A stretch of DNA of 64,000 nt from Aristolochia californica. Its lineage: Eukaryota; Streptophyta; Magnoliopsida; Piperales; Aristolochiaceae. Numbering within the stretch: position 1 is the stretch's first letter; each line of letters starts with the position of its first letter. Shown here piece by piece: positions 20,101 to 34,400 of this stretch. The notes under the pieces are model-generated. The model did not search any database, was not told the DNA's origin, and saw only the letters and a list, made by a program, of their open reading frames with translations. The DNA is taken from contig JARWKL010000008.1 in the NCBI GenBank assembly GCA_029961685.1, positions 30,567,619-30,631,618 on the forward strand. The letters are read 5' to 3'. The position numbers were made by a program, and so were the translations under genes.

Positions 20101-23100
20101 AAATGTGGTGTCCATGCATGCCAGAAACATGTTGAGGATGCAAGTGGCCTAATGATGGCAAAAATCTCAAGGAGTAGAAAAAATCAAATCCTCAATTGGT
20201 TGGATATTGACCAGAGCCAAACAACCCACTTTTTGCCTATCCTTAAAAATCACACACACTTTTTGGAATTATCTCTATCAGCATTGTGGATGTTCAACTT
20301 TTTGTTTTCAGATCCAAACTTGAGTTTTCACTCTCCCATTTTTCTCGTAAACAAAAAAGACACGAGGCAAAATAGATCGCAACAAAATAAAAATTTTAGA
20401 GTCCATGTATGCAAAAAAAAATTTGAAAACCATAATAAATGTAAAAGTGAAGAAAATTATTTCACGCACTATAAAAACAAACTCCAAGGTTTTGTTATCC
20501 ATGTATGGGAAATTCCACAAGTACAACCCCCTAATAATTAGCTTGGTGGAATTTTATAGGAAAGGGAGTTCTAACTGATCCTAACATGCTTTAAATGTGG
20601 TGTCCATGCATGCCAGAAACATGTTGAGGATGCAAGTGGCCTAATGATGCCAAAAATCTCAAGGAGTAGAAAAAATCAAATCCTCAAGTGGTTGGATATT
20701 TTCCAGAGCCAAACAACCCACTTTTTGCCAATCCTTAAAAATCACAGACACTTTTTGGAATTACCTCTCTCAGCATTTGTGGATGTTCAACTTTTCTTTT
20801 TCAGATCCAAACTTGAGTTTTCACTCTCCCATTTTTCTCGTAAACAAAAAAGACATGAGGCAAAATAGATCGCATGAAAATGAAAATTTTAGAGTCCATG
20901 TATGCAAAAAAAAAAAATAGAAAACCTTAATAAATGTAAAAGTGAAGAAAATTATTTCACGCACTATAAAAACGAACCCCAAGGTTTTGTTATCCATGTT
21001 TGGGAAATTCCACTAGTACAACCCCCTAATAATTAGCTTGGTGGAATTTTTTAGGAAAGGGACTTCTAACTGATCCTAACACGCTTTAAATGTGGTGTCC
21101 ATGTATGCCAGAAACATGTTGAGGATGCAAGTGGCCTAATGATGCCAAAAATCTCAAGGAGTAGAAAGAATCAAATCCTCAAGTGGTTGGATATTTATTA
21201 GAGCCAAACAACCCACTTTTTGCCTATCCTTAAAAATCTCAGATACTTTTTGGAATTATCTCTCTCAGCATTTGTGGATGTTCAACTTTTGTTTTTTCAG
21301 ATCCAAACTTGAGTTTTCACTCTCCCATTTTTCTCGTAAACAAAAAAGACATGAGGATAAATAGATCGCAACAAAATAAAAATTTTAGAGTCCATGTGTG
21401 CAAACAAAAATTTGAAAACCATAATAAATGTAAAAGTAAAGAAAATTATTTCACGCACTATAAAAATGAACTCCAAGGTTTTGTTATCCATGTTTGCGAA
21501 ATTCCACAAGTACAACCCCCTAATAATTAGTTTGGTGGAATTTTATAGGAAATGGACTTCTAACTGATCTTAACATGCTTTAAATGTGGTGTCCATGCAT
21601 GCCAGAAACAAGTTGAGGATGCAAGTGGCCTAATGATGCCAAAAATCTCAAGGAGTAGAAAAAATAAAATCCTCAAGTTGTTGGATATATACCAGAGCCA
21701 AACAACCCACTTTTTGCCTATCCTTAAAAATCACAAACACTTTTTGGAATTATCTCTCTCAGCATTTGTGGATGTTCAACTTTTCTTTTTCAGATCCAAA
21801 CTTGAGTTTTCACTCTCCCATTTTTCTCGTAAACAAAAAAGACATGAGGATAAATAGATCGCAACAAAATAAAAATTTTAGAGTCCATGTATCCAAAAAA
21901 AAAACTTGAAAACCATAATAAATGTAAAAGTGAAGAAAATTATTTCACGCACTATAAAAACAAACTCCAAGATTTTGTTATCCATGTATGGGAAATTCCA
22001 CAAGTACAACCCCCTAATAATTAGCTTGGTGGAATTTTATAGGAAAGGGACTTCTAACTGATCCTAACATGCATTAAATGTGGTGTCCGTGCATGCCAGA
22101 AACATGTTGAGGATGCAAGTGGCCTAATGATGCCAAAAATCTCAAGGAGTAGAAAAAATCAAATCCTCAAGTGGTTGCATATTTACCAGAGCCAAACAAC
22201 CCACTTTTTGCCTATCCTTCAAAATCACAGATACTTTTTGCAATTATCTCTCTCAGTATTTGTGGATGTTCAACTTTTTTTTTTTCAGATCCAAACTTGA
22301 GTTTTCACTCTCCCATTTTTCTCGTAAACAAAAACGATATAAGGCAAAATATATCGCAACAAAATGAAAATTTTAGAGTCCATGTATGCAAAAAAAAAAA
22401 AATTGAAAACCATAATAAACGTAAAAGTGAAGAAAATTATTTCACGCACTATAAAAACGAACTCCATGGTTTTGTTATCCATGTTTGGGAAATTCCACTA
22501 GTACAACCCCCTAATAATTAGCTTGGTGGAATTTTTTAGGAAAGGGACTTCTAACTCATCCTAACACGCTTTAAATGTGGTGTCCATGCATGCCAGAAAC
22601 ATGTTGAGGATGCAAGTGGCCTAATGACGCCAAAAATCTCAAGGAGTAGAAAAAATCAAATCCTCAAGTGGTTGGATATTTACCAGAGCCAAACAACCCA
22701 CTTTTTGCCTATCCTTAAAAATCACAGACACTTTTTGGAATTATCTCTCTCAGTATTTGTGGATGTTCAACTTTTTTTTTTCAGATCCAAACTTGAGTAT
22801 TCACTCTCCCATTTTTCTCGTAAACAAAAACGATATAAGGCAAAATAGATCGCAACAAAATGAAAATTTTAGAGTCCATGTATACAAAAAAAAAATTGAA
22901 AACCATAATAAATGTAAAAGTGAAGAAAATTATTTCACGCACTACAAAAACAGACTCCAAGGTTTTGTTATCCTTGTATGGGAAATTCCACTAGTACAAC
23001 CCCCTAATAATTATCTTGGTGGAATTTTATAGGAAAGGGACTTCTAACTGATCCTAACATGCTTTAAATGTGGTGTCCATGCATGCCAGAAACATGTTGA

Positions 23101-24486
23101 GGATGCAAGTGGCCTAATGATGCCAAAAATCTAAAGGAGTAGAAAAAATCAAATACTCAAGTGGTTGGATATTTACCTGAGCCAAACAACCCACTTTTTG
23201 ATTATCCTTAAAAATCACAGATACTTTTTGGAATTATCTCTCTCCGTATTTGTGGATGTTCAACTTTTTTTTTTCAGATCCAAACTTGAGTTTTCACTCT
23301 CCCATTTTTCTCGTAAACAAAAACGATATAAGGCAAAATAGATCGCAACAAAATGAAAATTTTAGAGTCCATGTATGCAAAAAAAAAATTTGAAAACCAT
23401 AATAAACGTAAAAGTGAAGAAAATTATTTCACGCACTATAAAAACAAACTCCAAGGTTTTCTTATCCATGTTTGGAAAATTCCACTAGTACAACCCCCTA
23501 ATAATTAGCTTGGTGGAATTTTATAGGAAAGGGACTTCTAACAGATCCTAACATGCTTTAAATGTGGTGTCCATGCATGCCAGAAACATGTTGAGGATGC
23601 AAGTGGCCTAATGATGGCAAAAATCTCAAGGAGTAGAAAAAATCAAATCCTCAATTGGTTGGATATTGACCAGAGCCAAACAACCCACTTTTTGCCTATC
23701 CTTAAAAATCACACACACTTTTTGGAATTATCTCTATCAGCATTGTGGATGTTCAACTTTTTGTTTTCAGATCCAAACTTGAGTTTTCACTCTCCCATTT
23801 TTCTCGTAAACAAAAAAGACACGAGGCAAAATAGATCGCAACAAAATAAAAATTTTAGAGTCCATGTATGCAAAAAAAAATTTGAAAACCATAATAAATG
23901 TAAAAGTGAAGAAAATTATTTCACGCACTATAAAAACAAACTCCAAGGTTTTGTTATCCATGTATGGGAAATTCCACAAGTACAACCCCCTAATAATTAG
24001 CTTGGTGGAATTTTATAGGAAAGGGAGTTCTAACTGATCCTAACATGCTTTAAATGTGGTGTCCATGCATGCCAGAAACATGTTGAGGATGCAAGTGGCC
24101 TAATGATGCCAAAAATCTCAAGGAGTAGAAAAAATCAAATCCTCAAGTGGTTGGATATTTTCCAGAGCCAAACAACCCACTTTTTGCCAATCCTTAAAAA
24201 TCACAGACACTTTTTGGAATTACCTCTCTCAGCATTTGTGGATGTTCAACTTTTCTTTTTCAGATCCAAACTTGAGTTTTCACTCTCCCATTTTTCTCGT
24301 AAACAAAAAAGACATGAGGCAAAATAGATCGCATGAAAATGAAAATTTTAGAGTCCATGTATGCAAAAAAAAAAAATAGAAAACCTTAATAAATGTAAAA
24401 GTGAAGAAAATTATTTCACGCACTATAAAAACGAACCCCAAGGTTTTGTTATCCATGTTTGGGAAATTCCACTAGTACAACCCCCT
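14110..24486. repeat. HOR copies 3-5 (3 x 3459 bp)
   Basis: Copy starts are 14110, 17569 and 21028. These carry the common form (13 A in m3, 12 A in m7). Copy 5 has one private substitution, C to A at 21666 in m2. Confidence 0.95.
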
Positions 24487-27400
24487 AATAATTAGCTTGG
24501 TGGAATTTTTTAGGAAAGGGACTTCTAACTGATCCTAACACGCTTTAAATGTGGTGTCCATGTATGCCAGAAACATGTTGAGGATGCAAGTGGCCTAATG
24601 ATGCCAAAAATCTCAAGGAGTAGAAAGAATCAAATCCTCAAGTGGTTGGATATTTATTAGAGCCAAACAACCCACTTTTTGCCTATCCTTAAAAATCTCA
24701 GATACTTTTTGGAATTATCTCTCTCAGCATTTGTGGATGTTCAACTTTTGTTTTTTCAGATCCAAACTTGAGTTTTCACTCTCCCATTTTTCTCGTAAAC
24801 AAAAAAGACATGAGGATAAATAGATCGCAACAAAATAAAAATTTTAGAGTCCATGTGTGCAAACAAAAATTTGAAAACCATAATAAATGTAAAAGTAAAG
24901 AAAATTATTTCACGCACTATAAAAATGAACTCCAAGGTTTTGTTATCCATGTTTGCGAAATTCCACAAGTACAACCCCCTAATAATTAGTTTGGTGGAAT
25001 TTTATAGGAAATGGACTTCTAACTGATCTTAACATGCTTTAAATGTGGTGTCCATGCATGCCAGAAACAAGTTGAGGATGCAAGTGGCCTAATGATGCCA
25101 AAAATCTCAAGGAGTAGAAAAAATCAAATCCTCAAGTTGTTGGATATATACCAGAGCCAAACAACCCACTTTTTGCCTATCCTTAAAAATCACAAACACT
25201 TTTTGGAATTATCTCTCTCAGCATTTGTGGATGTTCAACTTTTCTTTTTCAGATCCAAACTTGAGTTTTCACTCTCCCATTTTTCTCGTAAACAAAAAAG
25301 ACATGAGGATAAATAGATCGCAACAAAATAAAAATTTTAGAGTCCATGTATCCAAAAAAAAAACTTGAAAACCATAATAAATGTAAAAGTGAAGAAAATT
25401 ATTTCACGCACTATAAAAACAAACTCCAAGATTTTGTTATCCATGTATGGGAAATTCCACAAGTACAACCCCCTAATAATTAGCTTGGTGGAATTTTATA
25501 GGAAAGGGACTTCTAACTGATCCTAACATGCATTAAATGTGGTGTCCGTGCATGCCAGAAACATGTTGAGGATGCAAGTGGCCTAATGATGCCAAAAATC
25601 TCAAGGAGTAGAAAAAATCAAATCCTCAAGTGGTTGCATATTTACCAGAGCCAAACAACCCACTTTTTGCCTATCCTTCAAAATCACAGATACTTTTTGC
25701 AATTATCTCTCTCAGTATTTGTGGATGTTCAACTTTTTTTTTTTCAGATCCAAACTTGAGTTTTCACTCTCCCATTTTTCTCGTAAACAAAAACGATATA
25801 AGGCAAAATATATCGCAACAAAATGAAAATTTTAGAGTCCATGTATGCAAAAAAAAAAAAATTGAAAACCATAATAAACGTAAAAGTGAAGAAAATTATT
25901 TCACGCACTATAAAAACGAACTCCATGGTTTTGTTATCCATGTTTGGGAAATTCCACTAGTACAACCCCCTAATAATTAGCTTGGTGGAATTTTTTAGGA
26001 AAGGGACTTCTAACTCATCCTAACACGCTTTAAATGTGGTGTCCATGCATGCCAGAAACATGTTGAGGATGCAAGTGGCCTAATGACGCCAAAAATCTCA
26101 AGGAGTAGAAAAAATCAAATCCTCAAGTGGTTGGATATTTACCAGAGCCAAACAACCCACTTTTTGCCTATCCTTAAAAATCACAGACACTTTTTGGAAT
26201 TATCTCTCTCAGTATTTGTGGATGTTCAACTTTTTTTTTTCAGATCCAAACTTGAGTATTCACTCTCCCATTTTTCTCGTAAACAAAAACGATATAAGGC
26301 AAAATAGATCGCAACAAAATGAAAATTTTAGAGTCCATGTATACAAAAAAAAAATTGAAAACCATAATAAATGTAAAAGTGAAGAAAATTATTTCACGCA
26401 CTACAAAAACAGACTCCAAGGTTTTGTTATCCTTGTATGGGAAATTCCACTAGTACAACCCCCTAATAATTATCTTGGTGGAATTTTATAGGAAAGGGAC
26501 TTCTAACTGATCCTAACATGCTTTAAATGTGGTGTCCATGCATGCCAGAAACATGTTGAGGATGCAAGTGGCCTAATGATGCCAAAAATCTAAAGGAGTA
26601 GAAAAAATCAAATACTCAAGTGGTTGGATATTTACCTGAGCCAAACAACCCACTTTTTGATTATCCTTAAAAATCACAGATACTTTTTGGAATTATCTCT
26701 CTCCGTATTTGTGGATGTTCAACTTTTTTTTTTCAGATCCAAACTTGAGTTTTCACTCTCCCATTTTTCTCGTAAACAAAAACGATATAAGGCAAAATAG
26801 ATCGCAACAAAATGAAAATTTTAGAGTCCATGTATGCAAAAAAAAAATTTGAAAACCATAATAAACGTAAAAGTGAAGAAAATTATTTCACGCACTATAA
26901 AAACAAACTCCAAGGTTTTCTTATCCATGTTTGGAAAATTCCACTAGTACAACCCCCTAATAATTAGCTTGGTGGAATTTTATAGGAAAGGGACTTCTAA
27001 CAGATCCTAACATGCTTTAAATGTGGTGTCCATGCATGCCAGAAACATGTTGAGGATGCAAGTGGCCTAATGATGGCAAAAATCTCAAGGAGTAGAAAAA
27101 ATCAAATCCTCAATTGGTTGGATATTGACCAGAGCCAAACAACCCACTTTTTGCCTATCCTTAAAAATCACACACACTTTTTGGAATTATCTCTATCAGC
27201 ATTGTGGATGTTCAACTTTTTGTTTTCAGATCCAAACTTGAGTTTTCACTCTCCCATTTTTCTCGTAAACAAAAAAGACACGAGGCAAAATAGATCGCAA
27301 CAAAATAAAAATTTTAGAGTCCATGTATGCAAAAAAAAATTTGAAAACCATAATAAATGTAAAAGTGAAGAAAATTATTTCACGCACTATAAAAACAAAC

Positions 27401-30400
27401 TCCAAGGTTTTGTTATCCATGTATGGGAAATTCCACAAGTACAACCCCCTAATAATTAGCTTGGTGGAATTTTATAGGAAAGGGAGTTCTAACTGATCCT
27501 AACATGCTTTAAATGTGGTGTCCATGCATGCCAGAAACATGTTGAGGATGCAAGTGGCCTAATGATGCCAAAAATCTCAAGGAGTAGAAAAAATCAAATC
27601 CTCAAGTGGTTGGATATTTTTCAGAGCCAAACAACCCACTTTTTGCCAATCCTTAAAAATCACAGACACTTTTTGGAATTACCTCTCTCAGCATTTGTGG
27701 ATGTTCAACTTTTCTTTTTCAGATCCAAACTTGAGTTTTCACTCTCCCATTTTTCTCGTAAACAAAAAAGACATGAGGCAAAATAGATCGCATGAAAATG
27801 AAAATTTTAGAGTCCATGTATGCAAAAAAAAAAAATAGAAAACCTTAATAAATGTAAAAGTGAAGAAAATTATTTCACGCACTATAAAAACGAACCCCAA
27901 GGTTTTGTTATCCATGTTTGGGAAATTCCACTAGTACAACCCCCTAATAATTAGCTTGGTGGAATTTTTTAGGAAAGGGACTTCTAACTGATCCTAACAC
28001 GCTTTAAATGTGGTGTCCATGTATGCCAGAAACATGTTGAGGATGCAAGTGGCCTAATGATGCCAAAAATCTCAAGGAGTAGAAAGAATCAAATCCTCAA
28101 GTGGTTGGATATTTATTAGAGCCAAACAACCCACTTTTTGCCTATCCTTAAAAATCTCAGATACTTTTTGGAATTATCTCTCTCAGCATTTGTGGATGTT
28201 CAACTTTTGTTTTTTCAGATCCAAACTTGAGTTTTCACTCTCCCATTTTTCTCGTAAACAAAAAAGACATGAGGATAAATAGATCGCAACAAAATAAAAA
28301 TTTTAGAGTCCATGTGTGCAAACAAAAATTTGAAAACCATAATAAATGTAAAAGTAAAGAAAATTATTTCACGCACTATAAAAATGAACTCCAAGGTTTT
28401 GTTATCCATGTTTGCGAAATTCCACAAGTACAACCCCCTAATAATTAGTTTGGTGGAATTTTATAGGAAATGGACTTCTAACTGATCTTAACATGCTTTA
28501 AATGTGGTGTCCATGCATGCCAGAAACAAGTTGAGGATGCAAGTGGCCTAATGATGCCAAAAATCTCAAGGAGTAGAAAAAATCAAATCCTCAAGTTGTT
28601 GGATATATACCAGAGCCAAACAACCCACTTTTTGCCTATCCTTAAAAATCACAAACACTTTTTGGAATTATCTCTCTCAGCATTTGTGGATGTTCAACTT
28701 TTCTTTTTCAGATCCAAACTTGAGTTTTCACTCTCCCATTTTTCTCGTAAACAAAAAAGACATGAGGATAAATAGATCGCAACAAAATAAAAATTTTAGA
28801 GTCCATGTATCCAAAAAAAAAACTTGAAAACCATAATAAATGTAAAAGTGAAGAAAATTATTTCACGCACTATAAAAACAAACTCCAAGATTTTGTTATC
28901 CATGTATGGGAAATTCCACAAGTACAACCCCCTAATAATTAGCTTGGTGGAATTTTATAGGAAAGGGACTTCTAACTGATCCTAACATGCATTAAATGTG
29001 GTGTCCGTGCATGCCAGAAACATGTTGAGGATGCAAGTGGCCTAATGATGCCAAAAATCTCAAGGAGTAGAAAAAATCAAATCCTCAAGTGGTTGCATAT
29101 TTACCAGAGCCAAACAACCCACTTTTTGCCTATCCTTCAAAATCACAGATACTTTTTGCAATTATCTCTCTCAGTATTTGTGGATGTTCAACTTTTTTTT
29201 TTTCAGATCCAAACTTGAGTTTTCACTCTCCCATTTTTCTCGTAAACAAAAACGATATAAGGCAAAATATATCGCAACAAAATGAAAATTTTAGAGTCCA
29301 TGTATGCAAAAAAAAAAAAATTGAAAACCATAATAAACGTAAAAGTGAAGAAAATTATTTCACGCACTATAAAAACGAACTCCATGGTTTTGTTATCCAT
29401 GTTTGGGAAATTCCACTAGTACAACCCCCTAATAATTAGCTTGGTGGAATTTTTTAGGAAAGGGACTTCTAACTCATCCTAACACGCTTTAAATGTGGTG
29501 TCCATGCATGCCAGAAACATGTTGAGGATGCAAGTGGCCTAATGACGCCAAAAATCTCAAGGAGTAGAAAAAATCAAATCCTCAAGTGGTTGGATATTTA
29601 CCAGAGCCAAACAACCCACTTTTTGCCTATCCTTAAAAATCACAGACACTTTTTGGAATTATCTCTCTCAGTATTTGTGGATGTTCAACTTTTTTTTTTC
29701 AGATCCAAACTTGAGTATTCACTCTCCCATTTTTCTCGTAAACAAAAACGATATAAGGCAAAATAGATCGCAACAAAATGAAAATTTTAGAGTCCATGTA
29801 TACAAAAAAAAAATTGAAAACCATAATAAATGTAAAAGTGAAGAAAATTATTTCACGCACTACAAAAACAGACTCCAAGGTTTTGTTATCCTTGTATGGG
29901 AAATTCCACTAGTACAACCCCCTAATAATTATCTTGGTGGAATTTTATAGGAAAGGGACTTCTAACTGATCCTAACATGCTTTAAATGTGGTGTCCATGC
30001 ATGCCAGAAACATGTTGAGGATGCAAGTGGCCTAATGATGCCAAAAATCTAAAGGAGTAGAAAAAATCAAATACTCAAGTGGTTGGATATTTACCTGAGC
30101 CAAACAACCCACTTTTTGATTATCCTTAAAAATCACAGATACTTTTTGGAATTATCTCTCTCCGTATTTGTGGATGTTCAACTTTTTTTTTTCAGATCCA
30201 AACTTGAGTTTTCACTCTCCCATTTTTCTCGTAAACAAAAACGATATAAGGCAAAATAGATCGCAACAAAATGAAAATTTTAGAGTCCATGTATGCAAAA
30301 AAAAAATTTGAAAACCATAATAAACGTAAAAGTGAAGAAAATTATTTCACGCACTATAAAAACAAACTCCAAGGTTTTCTTATCCATGTTTGGAAAATTC

Positions 30401-31404
30401 CACTAGTACAACCCCCTAATAATTAGCTTGGTGGAATTTTATAGGAAAGGGACTTCTAACAGATCCTAACATGCTTTAAATGTGGTGTCCATGCATGCCA
30501 GAAACATGTTGAGGATGCAAGTGGCCTAATGATGGCAAAAATCTCAAGGAGTAGAAAAAATCAAATCCTCAATTGGTTGGATATTGACCAGAGCCAAACA
30601 ACCCACTTTTTGCCTATCCTTAAAAATCACACACACTTTTTGGAATTATCTCTATCAGCATTGTGGATGTTCAACTTTTTGTTTTCAGATCCAAACTTGA
30701 GTTTTCACTCTCCCATTTTTCTCGTAAACAAAAAAGACACGAGGCAAAATAGATCGCAACAAAATAAAAATTTTAGAGTCCATGTATGCAAAAAAAAATT
30801 TGAAAACCATAATAAATGTAAAAGTGAAGAAAATTATTTCACGCACTATAAAAACAAACTCCAAGGTTTTGTTATCCATGTATGGGAAATTCCACAAGTA
30901 CAACCCCCTAATAATTAGCTTGGTGGAATTTTATAGGAAAGGGAGTTCTAACTGATCCTAACATGCTTTAAATGTGGTGTCCATGCATGCCAGAAACATG
31001 TTGAGGATGCAAGTGGCCTAATGATGCCAAAAATCTCAAGGAGTAGAAAAAATCAAATCCTCAAGTGGTTGGATATTTTTCAGAGCCAAACAACCCACTT
31101 TTTGCCAATCCTTAAAAATCACAGACACTTTTTGGAATTACCTCTCTCAGCATTTGTGGATGTTCAACTTTTCTTTTTCAGATCCAAACTTGAGTTTTCA
31201 CTCTCCCATTTTTCTCGTAAACAAAAAAGACATGAGGCAAAATAGATCGCATGAAAATGAAAATTTTAGAGTCCATGTATGCAAAAAAAAAAAATAGAAA
31301 ACCTTAATAAATGTAAAAGTGAAGAAAATTATTTCACGCACTATAAAAACGAACCCCAAGGTTTTGTTATCCATGTTTGGGAAATTCCACTAGTACAACC
31401 CCCT
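24487..31404. repeat. HOR copies 6-7 (2 x 3459 bp), m7 C-to-T block
   Basis: Copies starting at 24487 and 27946 share a C to T in m7 (GGATATTTTTCAG instead of GGATATTTTCCAG) at 27621 and 31080. No other copy has it. Confidence 0.95.
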
Positions 31405-34400
31405 AATAATTAGCTTGGTGGAATTTTTTAGGAAAGGGACTTCTAACTGATCCTAACACGCTTTAAATGTGGTGTCCATGTATGCCAGAAACATGTTGAG
31501 GATGCAAGTGGCCTAATGATGCCAAAAATCTCAAGGAGTAGAAAGAATCAAATCCTCAAGTGGTTGGATATTTATTAGAGCCAAACAACCCACTTTTTGC
31601 CTATCCTTAAAAATCTCAGATACTTTTTGGAATTATCTCTCTCAGCATTTGTGGATGTTCAACTTTTGTTTTTTCAGATCCAAACTTGAGTTTTCACTCT
31701 CCCATTTTTCTCGTAAACAAAAAAGACATGAGGATAAATAGATCGCAACAAAATAAAAATTTTAGAGTCCATGTGTGCAAACAAAAATTTGAAAACCATA
31801 ATAAATGTAAAAGTAAAGAAAATTATTTCACGCACTATAAAAATGAACTCCAAGGTTTTGTTATCCATGTTTGCGAAATTCCACAAGTACAACCCCCTAA
31901 TAATTAGTTTGGTGGAATTTTATAGGAAATGGACTTCTAACTGATCTTAACATGCTTTAAATGTGGTGTCCATGCATGCCAGAAACAAGTTGAGGATGCA
32001 AGTGGCCTAATGATGCCAAAAATCTCAAGGAGTAGAAAAAATCAAATCCTCAAGTTGTTGGATATATACCAGAGCCAAACAACCCACTTTTTGCCTATCC
32101 TTAAAAATCACAAACACTTTTTGGAATTATCTCTCTCAGCATTTGTGGATGTTCAACTTTTCTTTTTCAGATCCAAACTTGAGTTTTCACTCTCCCATTT
32201 TTCTCGTAAACAAAAAAGACATGAGGATAAATAGATCGCAACAAAATAAAAATTTTAGAGTCCATGTATCCAAAAAAAAAACTTGAAAACCATAATAAAT
32301 GTAAAAGTGAAGAAAATTATTTCACGCACTATAAAAACAAACTCCAAGATTTTGTTATCCATGTATGGGAAATTCCACAAGTACAACCCCCTAATAATTA
32401 GCTTGGTGGAATTTTATAGGAAAGGGACTTCTAACTGATCCTAACATGCATTAAATGTGGTGTCCGTGCATGCCAGAAACATGTTGAGGATGCAAGTGGC
32501 CTAATGATGCCAAAAATCTCAAGGAGTAGAAAAAATCAAATCCTCAAGTGGTTGCATATTTACCAGAGCCAAACAACCCACTTTTTGCCTATCCTTCAAA
32601 ATCACAGATACTTTTTGCAATTATCTCTCTCAGTATTTGTGGATGTTCAACTTTTTTTTTTTCAGATCCAAACTTGAGTTTTCACTCTCCCATTTTTCTC
32701 GTAAACAAAAACGATATAAGGCAAAATATATCGCAACAAAATGAAAATTTTAGAGTCCATGTATGCAAAAAAAAAAAAATTGAAAACCATAATAAACGTA
32801 AAAGTGAAGAAAATTATTTCACGCACTATAAAAACGAACTCCATGGTTTTGTTATCCATGTTTGGGAAATTCCACTAGTACAACCCCCTAATAATTAGCT
32901 TGGTGGAATTTTTTAGGAAAGGGACTTCTAACTCATCCTAACACGCTTTAAATGTGGTGTCCATGCATGCCAGAAACATGTTGAGGATGCAAGTGGCCTA
33001 ATGACGCCAAAAATCTCAAGGAGTAGAAAAAATCAAATCCTCAAGTGGTTGGATATTTACCAGAGCCAAACAACCCACTTTTTGCCTATCCTTAAAAATC
33101 ACAGACACTTTTTGGAATTATCTCTCTCAGTATTTGTGGATGTTCAACTTTTTTTTTTCAGATCCAAACTTGAGTATTCACTCTCCCATTTTTCTCGTAA
33201 ACAAAAACGATATAAGGCAAAATAGATCGCAACAAAATGAAAATTTTAGAGTCCATGTATACAAAAAAAAAATTGAAAACCATAATAAATGTAAAAGTGA
33301 AGAAAATTATTTCACGCACTACAAAAACAGACTCCAAGGTTTTGTTATCCTTGTATGGGAAATTCCACTAGTACAACCCCCTAATAATTATCTTGGTGGA
33401 ATTTTATAGGAAAGGGACTTCTAACTGATCCTAACATGCTTTAAATGTGGTGTCCATGCATGCCAGAAACATGTTGAGGATGCAAGTGGCCTAATGATGC
33501 CAAAAATCTAAAGGAGTAGAAAAAATCAAATACTCAAGTGGTTGGATATTTACCTGAGCCAAACAACCCACTTTTTGATTATCCTTAAAAATCACAGATA
33601 CTTTTTGGAATTATCTCTCTCCGTATTTGTGGATGTTCAACTTTTTTTTTTCAGATCCAAACTTGAGTTTTCACTCTCCCATTTTTCTCGTAAACAAAAA
33701 CGATATAAGGCAAAATAGATCGCAACAAAATGAAAATTTTAGAGTCCATGTATGCAAAAAAAAAATTTGAAAACCATAATAAACGTAAAAGTGAAGAAAA
33801 TTATTTCACGCACTATAAAAACAAACTCCAAGGTTTTCTTATCCATGTTTGGAAAATTCCACTAGTACAACCCCCTAATAATTAGCTTGGTGGAATTTTA
33901 TAGGAAAGGGACTTCTAACAGATCCTAACATGCTTTAAATGTGGTGTCCATGCATGCCAGAAACATGTTGAGGATGCAAGTGGCCTAATGATGGCAAAAA
34001 TCTCAAGGAGTAGAAAAAATCAAATCCTCAATTGGTTGGATATTGACCAGAGCCAAACAACCCACTTTTTGCCTATCCTTAAAAATCACACACACTTTTT
34101 GGAATTATCTCTATCAGCATTGTGGATGTTCAACTTTTTGTTTTCAGATCCAAACTTGAGTTTTCACTCTCCCATTTTTCTCGTAAACAAAAAAGACACG
34201 AGGCAAAATAGATCGCAACAAAATAAAAATTTTAGAGTCCATGTATGCGAAAAAAAATTTGAAAACCATAATAAATGTAAAAGTGAAGAAAATTATTTCA
34301 CGCACTATAAAAACAAACTCCAAGGTTTTGTTATCCATGTATGGGAAATTCCACAAGTACAACCCCCTAATAATTAGCTTGGTGGAATTTTATAGGAAAG

